A stretch of 64,000 nt of DNA from Hordeum vulgare subsp. vulgare. Lineage: Eukaryota > Streptophyta > Magnoliopsida > Poales > Poaceae. Location of the stretch: positions 209,401,689 through 209,465,688 of the forward strand of contig NC_058523.1 of assembly GCF_904849725.1 (NCBI RefSeq), given 5' to 3'. The notes under the pieces were generated by a model. That model was given only the letters and a program-made list of their open reading frames with translations, ran no database searches and had not been told where the DNA came from. The position numbers were made by a program, and so were the translations under genes. Positions 43,185 through 54,117 of the stretch are shown one piece after another; the first letter of the stretch is position 1; every line of letters begins with the position of its first letter.

Positions 43185-43287
43185 GAGTAAGGACAAAGTG
43201 TGTAGAAAAGACTAGTATTGATATGTGTGGCCAGTCTAGATCCCGCCAGGAGTAACAACCGCTGGCGGTTGTGTCCGGGGCGTTTCA

Positions 43288-43292
43288 ACCAA
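43288..43292. other. Target site duplication (right) of the chromovirus
   Basis: accaa, identical to 16723-16727. Confidence 0.85.
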
Positions 43293-44560
43293 TGCCTAAG
43301 ATTTGATAGCCCTCTCGGGCACATATTTCATGTGATGTGGTCCAAGCTCGATTGACCACTTGGCGACCCGGCCAATAGCCTCATGATTTAGTATGATGTC
43401 TCTAAGAGGGGCGGAACTGACCATGAATACACCAAATACCAATTTCTTCCAAAATGGGTATCGTTGCCTAGAGAGGGTGAGAACTTCGCTGACATAATAG
43501 ACTTGCCGCTAAACTGGATATTCCTTCCTGGTCCCTTTTCACTCCACCACCACTTCTACACTCAATGCTTTATTATTGGCGGTGATGTACATGAGAATAG
43601 TCTCTTTATAAATAGGTGTGGCAAGGACGGGCAGCTCGACCAATTTCCTCTTAACAGCTTCGAAAGCTTCGTTTGCAGTATTACTCCCGACGAATTTGTG
43701 TGTGTTTTTCAATAACTGGTACAGATGAATCACCTTCTCATCGAGGCGTCTTATGACCGGCTTAAGGCTGCTATGCAACCCACCATAAACTGGACGTCAT
43801 TGACGTTGGGCGGCTTAGCGAGCGAGGTCACCGCTTTGATCTTGTCTAGGTTAGCCTCAATACCTCGTTTTGACATCAGAAAACCCAATAATTTTCCCGC
43901 AGGAACACTAAAGAGGCATTTGGCTGGGTTAAGCTTCATCATGTAGACCTGAAGATTGTCCAAGGACTCCTTGAGGTCATCCAACAAAGTCTCGTTCTGG
44001 GACTTGACCACAATGTCGTCAATGTAAGCATGAACATTGCGCCCGTTCTGTTGGTGGAAACAATTCTATACGCACGAGTGATAAGTAGCCCCCGCACTTT
44101 TATGTCTAAAAGGCATAGATACATAGCAGAAAGCCCCAAAGGGGGTGATAAAGGTCCTCTTTTCCTGATCCTTGACAGCCATCTTGATCTGATGATAGCC
44201 GGAGTAAGCGTGCACGAAGAAAAAACTCTTGCTGCTACCGATGGAGTTGATGATCTGGTCAATGCGAGGAAGAGAAAACGGGTCTTTAGGGTAGGCTTTG
44301 TTAAGATCTGTATAATCAGCACACATACTTTAAATGTCATTTCTCTTCAAGACAAGCACTGGATTTTCCAACCCATAAGGGTGGAAAACTTCAACAATGA
44401 AACCAAGAGCTAGGAGTTGTGCCACCTCTTCATCGATAGCCTTTCGTCTCTCTTTGTTAAAACGGCAGAGGTACTGTTGTACATGTTTCATTTTTGGATC
44501 CCCATTAGGGTGGTGTTCATCGAGTTCTCTCAAAGCACCAGGCATGTCAGAAGGTTTCAA
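43293..44560 (-). pseudogene. Reverse transcriptase of the Tat-lineage element
   Basis: Minus strand. RT blocks of the Tat lineage: MCADYTDLNKAYPKDPFSLP and RIDQIINSIG (44326 down), FVHAYSGYHQIKMAV (the first catalytic Asp of LDAYSG is His here), NVHAYIDDIVVKSQNE (catalytic DD intact, near 44000), KCLFSVPAGKLLGFLMSKRG and IEANLDKIKAV. The thumb/connection follows (LVELPVLATPIYKETILMYI, near 43600). Reading then stops at the chromovirus insertion; the downstream RNase H is at 16040-16722. Several frameshifts and stops are present. RT would copy element RNA. Confidence 0.7.
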
Positions 44561-44946
44561 TGCAAAATGTCTCAGTTCTCACGAATGAACTCGATGAGCG
44601 TGCTTTCCTATTTGGGATCCTTGCTTGTCCTTATAGTGAACTATTGGGACGAATCACGTGGAGTGGAATCAATATGTTTTATATCCTCGACCAAATTGAA
44701 TTTGAGTAGGGGTTCAAATTCTGTAGCGGGTTTCTTCAGGGAGGTCATGTTTTTCGGGTCAACATTTGACGTGTAAAATTTTAGCTCTTCCGCTGCACAA
44801 GCTGATTCAACATAAGTTGTGTCCCCCTCCTCACATTCTTGAGCAATTTTTCGACAGCCATCAATTGCGATGTTTTCCCCCGGCCTAGGCATTTTGACCT
44901 TGACATATTCATAGAAGGGCCACACCATAAAGCGAGCATAAGTCAG

Positions 44947-45234
44947 TCATCCTAAGAGTGTGTGGTAAGGGCTTTTGATCTTAACAACTTCAAAAAACAA
45001 GGACTCACACCTATAATTAAGCTCCGATCCGAAAGCAACTTCTAGCTTGACCCACACGATCAGATACGCTGACTTCCCGGGAACGATCCCATGAAAAACT
45101 GTGGAAGAGGGATGCAGCTGTTCCTCCGACAGATTCATCCTTTTGAACGTGTCATAGTGTAAGATGTTGATGCTACTTCCTGCATCCATCAGTACCTTTG
45201 TGAGTTTATGCCCACCAATTTGATACGCCACCAC
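44947..45234 (-). pseudogene. Aspartic protease of the Tat-lineage element
   Basis: Minus strand: LTKVLMDAGSSINILHYDTF keeps the D-A-G active-site triad; VVKIKSPYHTLLG is the conserved C-terminal I-K-x-x-YH-x-LLG block. The next in-frame sequence toward RT (44928-44641) is a linker with stops. Confidence 0.7.
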
Positions 45235-46236
45235 GAGCGCGATACCACCTAGGTTATCAACCTAGGCAAGATGATATTTTCTGCTCCAAGTTATCAGTTG
45301 TTCTGACGAGTTTAAGTATACAAGGACAACCGCTCGACCATGTTTATGGCTCTTTAATGGATCTTATGATTATGCTTGCAATTGCTGGTTCTGAACAAAT
45401 GATACTGCCCATTGTTTAACTGCTTAGGATTGCTCTGAAAACTAGTCTGATTGCCTTGTTGCTGATTACCTTGCCCAAAATGTTGATTTCTCCAGGTATG
45501 GTTGCCAGAATTCTAGAAACCAGCCCCCGAGCTGCCGAATCCGTGGAAGCCGGGGTTTGCAAAACCACCGGATGAGTCGACTCCTCGAAAGTCGGCCCCA
45601 GACCCGCCAACGCTTGCGTGGCCCTGATTGCCTGTGTCGTCACCTCCATGGTGACTCTTATATGCTTTATTGCGGAACTCTTGGATGGTGTAATAGTTCT
45701 CCCATGAGTGGGTGGCCGTCTTACGTGGAAACTATGTTCGGGACAAGTAGCTTTAAGTGCCCCTCATAGTTATGGAGCTTGTTCCCATTGTAAGATCTGC
45801 TACAATTGTTATTCCGTCACTCGTTCTTCAATCCAGTATTGGTGTTGGCGACAGAATTCGACTCACCCTGACGATGCTTGTGCTTAACACCGTTGTGTTG
45901 ACTGCCATGATTTCTATTATGGCCTGAGTTGTGCTACTGATCTCCCTTACCACCATCATTTTTAATGCCTTTGCCAAAATTTTCATCGTGTGAATCACTA
46001 TCCTTTGTGATATCTGACCGAGCGTACCTAGCAAGGACATTCATGAGGTCTCCCATATCCAGAACATTTCGCTTGAGCCGCCCCGACTTCTAAACGAGCG
46101 GCTTTAAATGGCAGTACTTCTTAAAAATTAAGACACACTCGGCTGTTGTGATACTCTTGTAAGAGGGAATATCTCCGCGACTCGGCGAGACTAGTGATGT
46201 GCAGATTCATTCGTATGTTGGATACAATGTTGTAGA
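45235..46236 (-). pseudogene. Decayed gag C-terminal / linker region of the Tat element
   Basis: No long frame. Repeated Asn/Ser/Gln-rich and Arg-rich short segments on the minus strand fit a degraded gag nucleocapsid and linker. I cannot place a zinc knuckle with confidence. Confidence 0.4.
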
Positions 46237-47900
46237 TCAACAATCATCATAGGGCGTTTGCAGGTTCCTTGATTTTTTTTTGATGAATCGCTCCTTCAAT
46301 TGTGCATTGAATAGGGAGGGGGTGAGGTCTTTCAACGATGTGCAAGCCGGTCCGTCCAACATCATGGTCAGGTACTTGGTCCACACCACATCACTGACAT
46401 CCAACATATCCATGGATATCTCATAGCTCTCTATCCACGCGACCGAGTCGAAATCAATCATGTAATTTGGAAATTTCCGAGGGCCCTGGAAATCCTTGAG
46501 TATTCTATCATTGCGCAGAGACAATACGAGACATGGTATGCCAATCGTTCTCGTGGTTCGGCCCACCCTCAAAGAAACTAGGTAGGGTGTGGAGGGAGGC
46601 ACTCAACCCGGTGCTGCGGCTACCGCTTTTGCCTCTCGCAAGGCCAAAGCCGCATCCACGATTGCTTGCACATCCGATACTACTGGCCGAGTTGGGGAAT
46701 TCTGAGTCTGCTGCCTTCTCCCATCGCTAGAGACTATAGGGGACTCCACGTGTCGACTTCTGCTGTGACTTGCATATTCCGTAGAGTGAACCGAGTCCCG
46801 ACTATAGGAATATTGCACGTGTTGGGTGACTGCGGTCTTGAACATCTGGATGGCGTTCTTGGCCTCAATTTCAATTGGGGTATTTCCAATGATGGGGAGT
46901 GCCTCAAGCTTACGAGTTGCTTCCAACATATTGTCCAAAAGATTGGGAAGTGACCCACTAGTTTCTAGAAATGACGAGGAGGTGACGAAGTGGGCGGTAG
47001 GTGGGCGAGCTCGTGATGTTGAGCCGGTTGACAAGACTAATCCACCTGCGGATGCCCAGTCCCTCACATTTGTTGAGGTGTAGTGAACAAGCATGCTGGC
47101 TCAAGATTAGGGGGCAGGTAGCTTGCATGCCTCCTCCGATGAACCGCCTCTGACGCGTCCCTACGAAGACCTAGCTGCCAAGCTTCCACCTTCATGTGTT
47201 CGGCCTCGTTGTCGATGTGAGTCTACAACTCCGACATATGAATATTTTCTACATCGATTTCCTCCTGAACCTTAGCCATCTTCCCGCTGAGCCTAGTCAA
47301 CGTCGTGTTGTGTTGCTCCTGATTCTTCGTGGTTACTGGCGTCTCCAAGAGCTTTGTCATGTCATCCATCAAGACAATCATAGCTTGGGTCGGTGTTTTA
47401 CTCGAACCAACTGCGTCTCGAGCTGGCGTCGAAGTGTCAGAACCATTTGCTGCACCAGCTGTGGAGGAATTAAGGGCCGTCGCGGTCCTTGCCATAAAGA
47501 CGGCGGCTTGACGAGGCGGCTCGAGTGACTCCCGAGCATTCTCATCATTAGAGTATCCCCCAAGCCTACCATCGAATAGTGGGTAGATTGATCCAGTGTC
47601 TCCAACCGAGGAATAGCTATTGGAGTAGAAGAGATTATCTCCACTAGCCACGGGGTTATCTGCGAGGTAAACTTTGTGGGTGAAGCCGACAAATTCATGA
47701 TTCCGACCAGCTTGAACCTGGCCCAGTTGGGTGCGTTGAGCCGGCTCGATGATCTAGGTGCAGATGTCCGGCTCGGGCCCTGGCTCACTGATTTTGCCGT
47801 TGAAGACATGGTTCTTGCCAAAGGGGGACCCGGTACCCGTACTCGATTCAGATGGCCACAGTACCCAAGCCTAAATCATCGATGTAGACCTTGCCACAAC
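46237..47900 (-). pseudogene. gag: gag of the Tat-lineage element
   Basis: Minus strand, in pieces. The N-terminal low-complexity part is at 47651-47223 (SSTAGAANGSDTSTPARDAV; coiled-coil-like MAKVQEEIDVENIHMSEL). A middle part is at 47094-46603, ending VQAIVDAALALREAKA. The capsid-like core is at about 46510-46237 (ILKDFQGPRKFPNYMIDFDS, ESYEISMDMLDVSDVVWTKY, LTMMLDGPACTSLKDL). The core order (F-P-x-x-I..D, then W..LP/ML-x-G-A) is usual for Tat-lineage gag in grasses. Frameshifts separate the pieces. Confidence 0.6.
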
Positions 47901-47982
47901 TCCTCTTGGTCCTATGGAAAATCATGCATCCCTTGATCCCTCAGAGAGCTGCCTCTAAGAACTCAACACCACCTTGCTCTAG

Positions 47983-48001
47983 ACCCATGATGGGCACCAA
48001 C
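47983..48001 (-). other. Primer-binding site region of the Tat element
   Basis: On the minus strand, TTGGTGCCCATCATGGGTC follows the LTR end (..ATGACA). The TTGGTGCCCA form is common for grass Tat elements; the tRNA match is not verified. Confidence 0.5.
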
Positions 48002-48550
48002 TGTCATGGTTTTGTCACGATAAATGTCCAAGCGATAGGACTAAGTCTAGGAGCCATCACAACAAAGGTGGCTGCATAGATGGGGTTGATCAGGAACGGG
48101 AGATAATGGTTTACCCATGTTCTCCCCTCCGATGTCGGTAAAAGCCTACGTCCTACTCGGTGTGTTATTGATGATGGTAATTTGGACTACAAGGGTGCGT
48201 AAATGCTAACCTAGCTCTCAAGGATTTCTTTCTTGCCCGTTCTGCGTCAGGGGCTCCTTTTTATCTATGGGTCGAGGCCCCGAGGTCAAAATGGAGTCCG
48301 GGTCGAAGTACAACCCGTGACCTAGCCTATTTCCAATTTATCTTGTCCTTCAAGTAAGGGCAAATCCTTATGAATCTGTGTGAGCCGGCCCGCTTAGTAC
48401 TGGTCCATGATCCATCCTCCTTCGATGAGCCGCCTCCTGGGTCTTGAGCTTTACGACTTCCATGGCCCATATAATGACCCCAATGCGAGCCGCCAGTGGA
48501 CAGTCGGGTCATACCCTAGACGGGTCATATAGTGGAGTAGTTCCCCAACA
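48002..48550 (-). repeat. 5' LTR of the Tat-lineage element (549 bp)
   Basis: Minus strand: starts TGTTGGGGAACTACTCC at 48550 and ends ..AAAACCATGACA at 48002, so it has TG..CA ends, and is followed by the primer site and gag. The matching 3' LTR is missing because the distal part of the element is truncated near 16040. Confidence 0.7.
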
Positions 48551-48578
48551 TTGCTCCTTATCATCCTCCATCGTTCCA
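48551..48578. other. Short flank between the Tat LTR and the next LTR
   Basis: 28 bases; probably the old target DNA of one of the two insertions. No feature seen. Confidence 0.3.
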
Positions 48579-49059
48579 TGTAGATGCCGCAACAGTCATG
48601 CCAGTTATGTGCTCCCGATGCAACGGTCAAGGACACATTTTTTCTTTATGTGTGTTTTGTGGTGTTGTGTTGCATCTTGCCTGAGCTCCTCTCCGTGCTT
48701 ATCTTGCCTCTTTGTTCCTCATGCAAGCCTCTTCTTCCCTACCTAGCCTCGCCCATGCCTTGCCCCAGACGCATCGCGTGGCCATGCATGGTCAGGAATT
48801 CCCAACTTGAGCGCGCCTCGCCTAGTATGCGTGTGCGCGAACCCGTCGCCCCGCACGAACTCCCCTCCAACCCCACACCCCCATCGTGGGTTTGTGGTCG
48901 TGACGGTCACCATCTACATCATTCTTCAATTCTAGTGTGATCCGCAAAGAAGAAGAAGAAGGCATGTCCTAGGATTCAAACACAACCACACAATCAATTT
49001 TACACGAACACAACATCAACACAATGGCACGCACCTCGCCCGCCATCCAAGAGATCGCG

Positions 49060-49091
49060 GGTTTGAAACCCCATGCCTCATCTTTTTGTTT
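49060..49091 (+). ncRNA. Decayed tRNA-like T-arm in the isolated LTR
   Basis: GGTTTGAAACC (49060-49070) is a B-box-like hairpin loop inside CGCGGGTTTGAAACCCC, followed by a T5 run at 49083-49087. It sits at the position of the tRNA-like modules of the 5.65 kb LTRs. No credible A box is left 43 bases upstream. Confidence 0.4.
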
Positions 49092-50756
49092 TGTTCCTTT
49101 TTTTGGTTTTAGTCAGATCCCGACCCCATACGAGCTAGTTCAGTAGGAGTATAGCCTCATCTGATTCACACACACATTGCTAGCCGCGCTGGTCAACCCA
49201 GCTCGCCGTGACCAGGAGGTCTTGGGTCAACTGTTTTAAGTTGACCCCCCTTGTCATAGACCCAAGGCCGTGAGTGCCACTGCCAGTGGGCCCCCTGTCA
49301 TTTCTTTTAATTTTTTTGTTTATATTCTTTTCTTTATTTTTGTGATTTCTCTGATTTACAGAAAACACTTCAATCTTGTAGATATATTTTTGGCATATTT
49401 GTGTATGGTACCATATACATATAATATATGAAAAACGGGTAGAAAGATTGTGTTATTAGTTTTGTCATTCTAGAAAGTTTGTGTGCATGTAATTTTTGTT
49501 ATTATAGGCCCTTTTGTTAATTTTTAGTGAATTAATCCATCCACCCTATGAAATATTTTTGGACATGAGATATGCCCTCTGTCTTGTGGACTAGCCCCTT
49601 GTATTTTTTGTTTGCCATGGAAATCCATGTATAGGTTTTATTTGCTGGCTGCCAACATGCCATTAAAATGTTGTTGTTCTGAGATGCCAAAATAATTCTA
49701 AGTCTGAAACTGTTATATTTTGCTGCTGTGTTGCCATGTGAATTTCCCTTGATCTACAACTCGTTTGTGGTTATCTAAAATTCATGTTGTGGCATTACTT
49801 TCCATGTATAGGATTTGCATCATAAATATTTCTACTGTCAAAAGTTCCAATCTGTTCAAACTCTGCTGCTCTTGCACCCTGTTATTTTCATTAAGTCTCA
49901 CAATGTGTTTATTTCACATTGCCTTGGTGTGTTGATGCTAGCCATGTTTGTGTGCATAATGAGACCACGCTCATGTTGAATGAAATGAAGTGCATCATGT
50001 CAACTACCATGCGGTAAACTTTCATGCCATGACAAGTTATGTAGCATATATTTATTCCTGTCAATATGCTTCCAGGATAAAATTATTTGTGAAAAACTAT
50101 TATTTTCACTAAGTCCCTAAATGCTATGTTTTATAGTCATGTTGTGAGCTTCCTACCAATTGATCCATGGCTCTTTTGAGTATGATTCCTTTTGATGAAA
50201 TGAACTATATGTTACATGCTATTGCCCCATGCTTTGTCTGTGCATTTTAGATTTTTGTAGCTCATGGTTTTGATGGGTGCAAAATTCTATGTTTCTCTTT
50301 TGGACAGATTGCATTGCATAATTGTTTTGGACTTTGAGTGAGTTCTATTCAATTTTTTTCATGATATTAAGGTACATTTCACCTAGAATTTCATATAAAA
50401 TCCAGTGTCATACTTGGGATACCAAGGAATTGCCTATAGCCTCCCTCAAATTCTGTTTTGACATCGTTTCCTTCTCTACCTTGTCGTTAGTGCTCTGATA
50501 GTTTTGTAACTCCAATTGCAACGTTCTTCAGATGCATTTGTATCACTTTCACGTGTATAATAATTTTTCCATGTTCATGCAGTCCAAATAATTAATATTG
50601 AGGTTCTTTCCAGAATGTAAATGACCAAATAAGTTGAATGAATAGGTGACTAGTGTAGGGTTGCATGCTATGTTCAACACATGATCACGCATCATAATTG
50701 TTTGTGTATTATGACATGGTTATGTGTTCATTGTATGTTGTTATTTATTTTGGGTT

Positions 50757-50890
50757 GCATCGGGTGATGGGGACAAGTACGATGAACCTATCTAGAACAT
50801 TTTTGAAAAGCAAGAGTACTATCCCACCGAAGAAGTACAAGGAAAGATGATTGTCACCCTTGATATCGTTCCTAATTTTGTTATGCCTAG
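50757..50890 (+). pseudogene. LTR-embedded coding-like segment A (isolated LTR)
   Basis: Reads ASGDGDKYDEPI, stop, NIFEKQEYYPTEEVQGKMIV and TL. It aligns with 20141-20277 through E-x-(F/Y), the acidic middle and (Q/I)GKM-(T/I)-VTL. Confidence 0.35.
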
Positions 50891-51927
50891 TCGTCTCATT
50901 TCTATCGTTATGTCTTGCTGCCTACCACTTGAACCCCTCCACATCCTAGGAAACCATTGTTTGGCTAAGTTACCTCTTTCTCAGCCCTTCTTATAGCATT
51001 GCTAGTTGCAGGTGCAGGTGGTTTCCATGTGGCAACATGGATATCTTGGGATATCACCATATTATTGCCATTTATTTAATGGACATATATACTTGGTAAA
51101 GAAGTCAAGCTTGGCCTTTTGCTTGGTGTTTTGTTCCACCTTTGCTGCCCTAGTGTCCGTTTACTGATATTATGTTCCATATTTAGCGCTCCTAACATGC
51201 TTGGGGTTGTTATGGGGGCCGCCTCGATAATTCTCCTTGGGATAAAACTCTTTCGACAAGGCCCAACATTGGTACTATATTTGCTAATAACCTAATAACA
51301 ATATATAGGTCTCAGCTACCTCGTGGAAAATTAATCAACAACCCGGGCCAGTGCCCATCATGAGTGTTGGTCCAAACTAGAGCATCGTGCGGGGCCAACC
51401 CGGGGAAACTCAGGAGATTTCTATCAGGCCACCGTATGCTTTGCTTAGCCATCATGTCTTGAGATTGAGATACGCTGCTCCTACCGGGTTTGTCGACACA
51501 TGGGTTGGTGTTGCTAGATTTGTTTTAACTTTCTCAAATGTCTTGTGCACCGGGACTCCCAGGATACTTTGGGCTATCTTGAGGTTGAGGATATCCACCG
51601 CACCTTGCGGCTAGTTTGTGATGGATGTGTTGGAGCACCCGTACAGGGCTAAATCTCTATGAGAGCCATGCCTGCAGTTATGTGGCAACTTCGAAATTGT
51701 TGAACACCCGGTTATAGAAAACTTGAAATAAACTCAACTAAAATACACCAACCATGTGTGTATCTGTGATAGTCTCTTTTTGAGGCAAAGCGGGAAGAGA
51801 ACATGATGGGGTTATGTCTGGATCATAAGTAGGTGTTCAGGATCACTTCTTGATCCTATTAAATTCATGTTTATTATGCATACAATTTCATCTTAATCTT
51901 GTATTCATAAGTTAGCCACCCAAATAT

Positions 51928-52152
51928 TTGTATAGTGTTACTGCAACCTCAACACTTCACCAAGCCTCACCTAATAACTTAATTAGACCTGACATCTTGG
52001 GCGATGAGATTGTTGAGTCCCCGTGGCTCATAGATTACTACAACACAACACGTACATGTGCAGACGTGGTTGATAAAGGTGATGCTTACCATATCCAGTG
52101 GGAGTATGACGAGGGGTGTGGGCATAAGTACGTCACCTATCCGGATGAGTAG
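51928..52152 (+). CDS. LTR-embedded coding-like segment B (isolated LTR, 74 aa)
   Basis: Open from an ATG at 51928 to TAG at 52150-52152. The core EIVESPWLIDYYNTTRTC and tail IQWEYDEGCGHKYVTYPDE match the peptide of 21427-21597, while the nucleotides are clearly diverged. The ATG lies in poorly conserved sequence and need not be the real start. No known domain. Confidence 0.4.
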   Translation: MYSVTATSTLHQASPNNLIRPDILGDEIVESPWLIDYYNTTRTCADVVDKGDAYHIQWEYDEGCGHKYVTYPDE

Positions 52153-52551
52153 CAGGATTCTTGGTTGTCTTATTGGGCATAGGGAGAGATAAGTCATTTT
52201 ATTTTATTGTTTGATTTCGTTCGTAGTCGAACCGTGCATTTCTGGGTGTTTGTATGGATGCTTTTATGGATTATGTAAGGTACCATGTGTGTAGTGTAAG
52301 CCAACTCATATACTCTCCTCTTCTATTACATGTATTGCAATTATATCTATACTTGCGAAATGACGAGATGCGCTTCTATCCCTATCAAGGCTTTAGTACC
52401 GGATGAGGATAGTACCACATCTTGGGTGTTACAAGTTGGTATAAGAGCCAGATGTGGACGTCAGCTCCTTTAAGTGGGTGTGTATGTGCTGGCTTGGCTT
52501 AATAGGTATGTTAGACTACTCATATAATATGAAATTCCTTATTTTCCGAGT

Positions 52552-52644
52552 GCCATTTTGAACAGAACTCCCAAGTTAAGTATTCTTGGTTTGGAGTAGT
52601 TCTAGGATGGGTGATCGACTAGGAAGTTAGTCCCGGGTGCGCAT
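52552..52644 (+). ncRNA. 5S rRNA-like domain in the isolated LTR
   Basis: GAACAGAACTCCCAAGTTAAG (52560-52580), TTCTTGG, GTAGTTCTAGGATGGGTGAT (52596-52615), AGGAAGTTAGTCCCGGGTGC. The intermediate element GTAGT and C-box core are kept. It ends about 97 bases before the LTR end, nearly the same distance as in the chromovirus LTR. Confidence 0.65.
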
Positions 52645-52741
52645 GAGTGAGGACAAAGTGCATAGAAAGATGTCGATCTGTGGGCCCTTCTAGATCCCGC
52701 GAGGAGTAACGACCACCAGCGGGTGTGTTCGGGGCATTACA

Positions 52742-54060
52742 CCTTGTCACGTGAGATCCGAGGCAATTGCTTGTGTTGGTATTTGTCTAACTCTGTGTGT
52801 TCTTCCGAACCAAAAGCCATAGAACTCCTATGACTAAATTAGTTGTGAGGGAGAAACGAGACATAGTTATGAGCAAGCGTGGATGCATTTTATTGAATGA
52901 AAAACGTTTTCAAGAGCTTTTATCTACGAATCAATAGATATCTCAACATATGACATATTTGTTAGATTTATAGAAGCAAGCTCCAAAAAATTCACCAGGA
53001 AAAGATATATCTAATCTTCAGTGAGACACATTCTAAATCTAGATCCGATAGCTTACGCGAGGAACAACTACAAACCATGCATATTAAAACTTAAGGATGC
53101 TCAAAGATCAATTGCAACAATAAAAATAACGGAAAAGAGGCATCAGATGAACCAGCCCTAAGAACAAGAAGTAGAGTAGGTTTATTCAGATTTCTGTACC
53201 CTAACTCGGTGGAGGAGATCTACAACGGAGACACGGAGAGAGAGATCACCGGGTCAGCAGGACCAAATGCAGTGAGGTTCGATCGAAGTTGCACGGTGGA
53301 GCTCCTCATTAGATCTACTTCAAGCATGGGTTCGAAGTGCTCGAGGTGGTGTAGACTTGAAGGAATAGATGAGTGAAACCATAGAAGTAAGACGATGGGC
53401 GTATTTATAGGAGAAATACCCAACCTCACAAGGGAGATCGACAGTCCATAGAGAATGGACTCTCTCCATTCTATACGTGTAGTTTGGGAGTGGTGATCAT
53501 GGGCAAGCGGTAACCGTTTCATGTGATTTTCTCATGACATGAGTGGTATGTCCAAAGGTTTGGACGATTTTTACCAAAGTGGATACAATTTGAAGGTGTA
53601 TATTTCTCATAAACAAGGATACCATGAAGGGATGAACCTCCGATTGAATCACATGCTCATAAGACAAAGAATAGAGTTGATGAAAAAAGGTTAGAGAGGA
53701 AACAGGTTACAAGACAAAATTGCTCAGCAAGAAAAAGAAGGAGGTGATGGCAAATAACATTGAGTGGACCGTTCTCTGGATGTAGCACAAAACTTTAGTG
53801 ACAAATAATCTCTTAAACAATTGAAATAAGCACTAAAAATCAAAAAATAACACATATAAATGACCAGAACCACAAAACATTATAACTAAATCCTTTTGAT
53901 GAAACGCGTGCACTTTTGCACCAACAATTATATCTAGGGGCATATGATGAGATAAGTGTTGCCTTGAGACATTCTCATAGCATGAAAGATTAGTTAGTCT
54001 TAAGTACCCACATTCTTGCAGGTGATTGGATTACCACTCGTCTTGAATGAACAAGAACAA
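52742..54060. other. Unassigned, LTR-like non-coding DNA
   Basis: No protein motif. On the minus strand a TATAAATA box lies at 53401-53408 (CTCCTATAAATACGCCC context), downstream of a GC-richer block (53220-53360 read in reverse). It could be the 3' LTR of the decayed minus-strand copia element next to it. No LTR ends could be fixed. Confidence 0.3.
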
Positions 54061-54117
54061 TTTTCTTTTGGGATGCTCTGGGTTTTTCATCTATGAAGTA
54101 TTAGTATAGTCAAAAGA

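Larger units (their letters stand above)
16728..43287 (+). mobile_element. Tekay-like chromovirus (Ty3/gypsy) with 5.65 kb LTRs, containing a nested Athila element
   Basis: A complete insertion flanked by accaa duplications. Order: 5' LTR (16728-22163, 3'-truncated), leader, gag (23202-24146), nested element (24147-34156), zinc knuckle/protease, RT, RNase H, integrase, chromodomain (to 37596), polypurine tract, 3' LTR (37634-43287). Protease-RT-RNase H-integrase-chromodomain order plus a C-terminal chromodomain is diagnostic of chromoviruses; the gag/RT wording fits the Tekay/Del clade. Without the nested element it is about 16.5 kb. The LTR is far longer than the 1-2 kb of most Triticeae gypsy families. 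The ends resemble Erika/Sukkula (from memory). In the first 87 aligned bases of the two LTRs I count 5 differences. All coding parts carry nonsense or frameshift lesions. Confidence 0.85.
37634..43287 (+). repeat. 3' LTR of the chromovirus (5.65 kb, full length)
   Basis: TGTAATGCCCT..GGGGCGTTTCA, followed by the accaa duplication. Landmarks mirror the 5' copy: GC-rich block 38230-39030, splice donor 38544-38552, tRNA-like modules 39106-39177 and 39257-39329, TG tract 39440-39840, coding-like segments 41101-41237 and 42388-42600, internal primer-site-like motif 42830-42843, and an intact 5S-like domain 43093-43184. A local duplication unique to this copy is at about 40336-40405. Confidence 0.85.
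48579..52741 (+). repeat. Isolated LTR related to the chromovirus LTR (solo LTR or remnant, 4.16 kb)
   Basis: Starts TGTAGATGCCGC (start inferred by similarity) and ends GGGGCATTACA (52731-52741), like GGGGCGTTTCA of the chromovirus LTR. It keeps the same order of landmarks: T-arm-like GGTTTGAAACC with following T5 (49060-49091), segment A (50757-50890), conserved GTGTTCAGGATCACT (51834-51848), segment B (51928-52152), LTR-end-like ..GGTGTTACAAG with internal GGTATAAGAGCC (about 52430-52452), and a 5S-like domain (52552-52644). The flanking 5-mers (ttcca, ccttg) differ, so an intact solo LTR is not proven. Confidence 0.65.
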
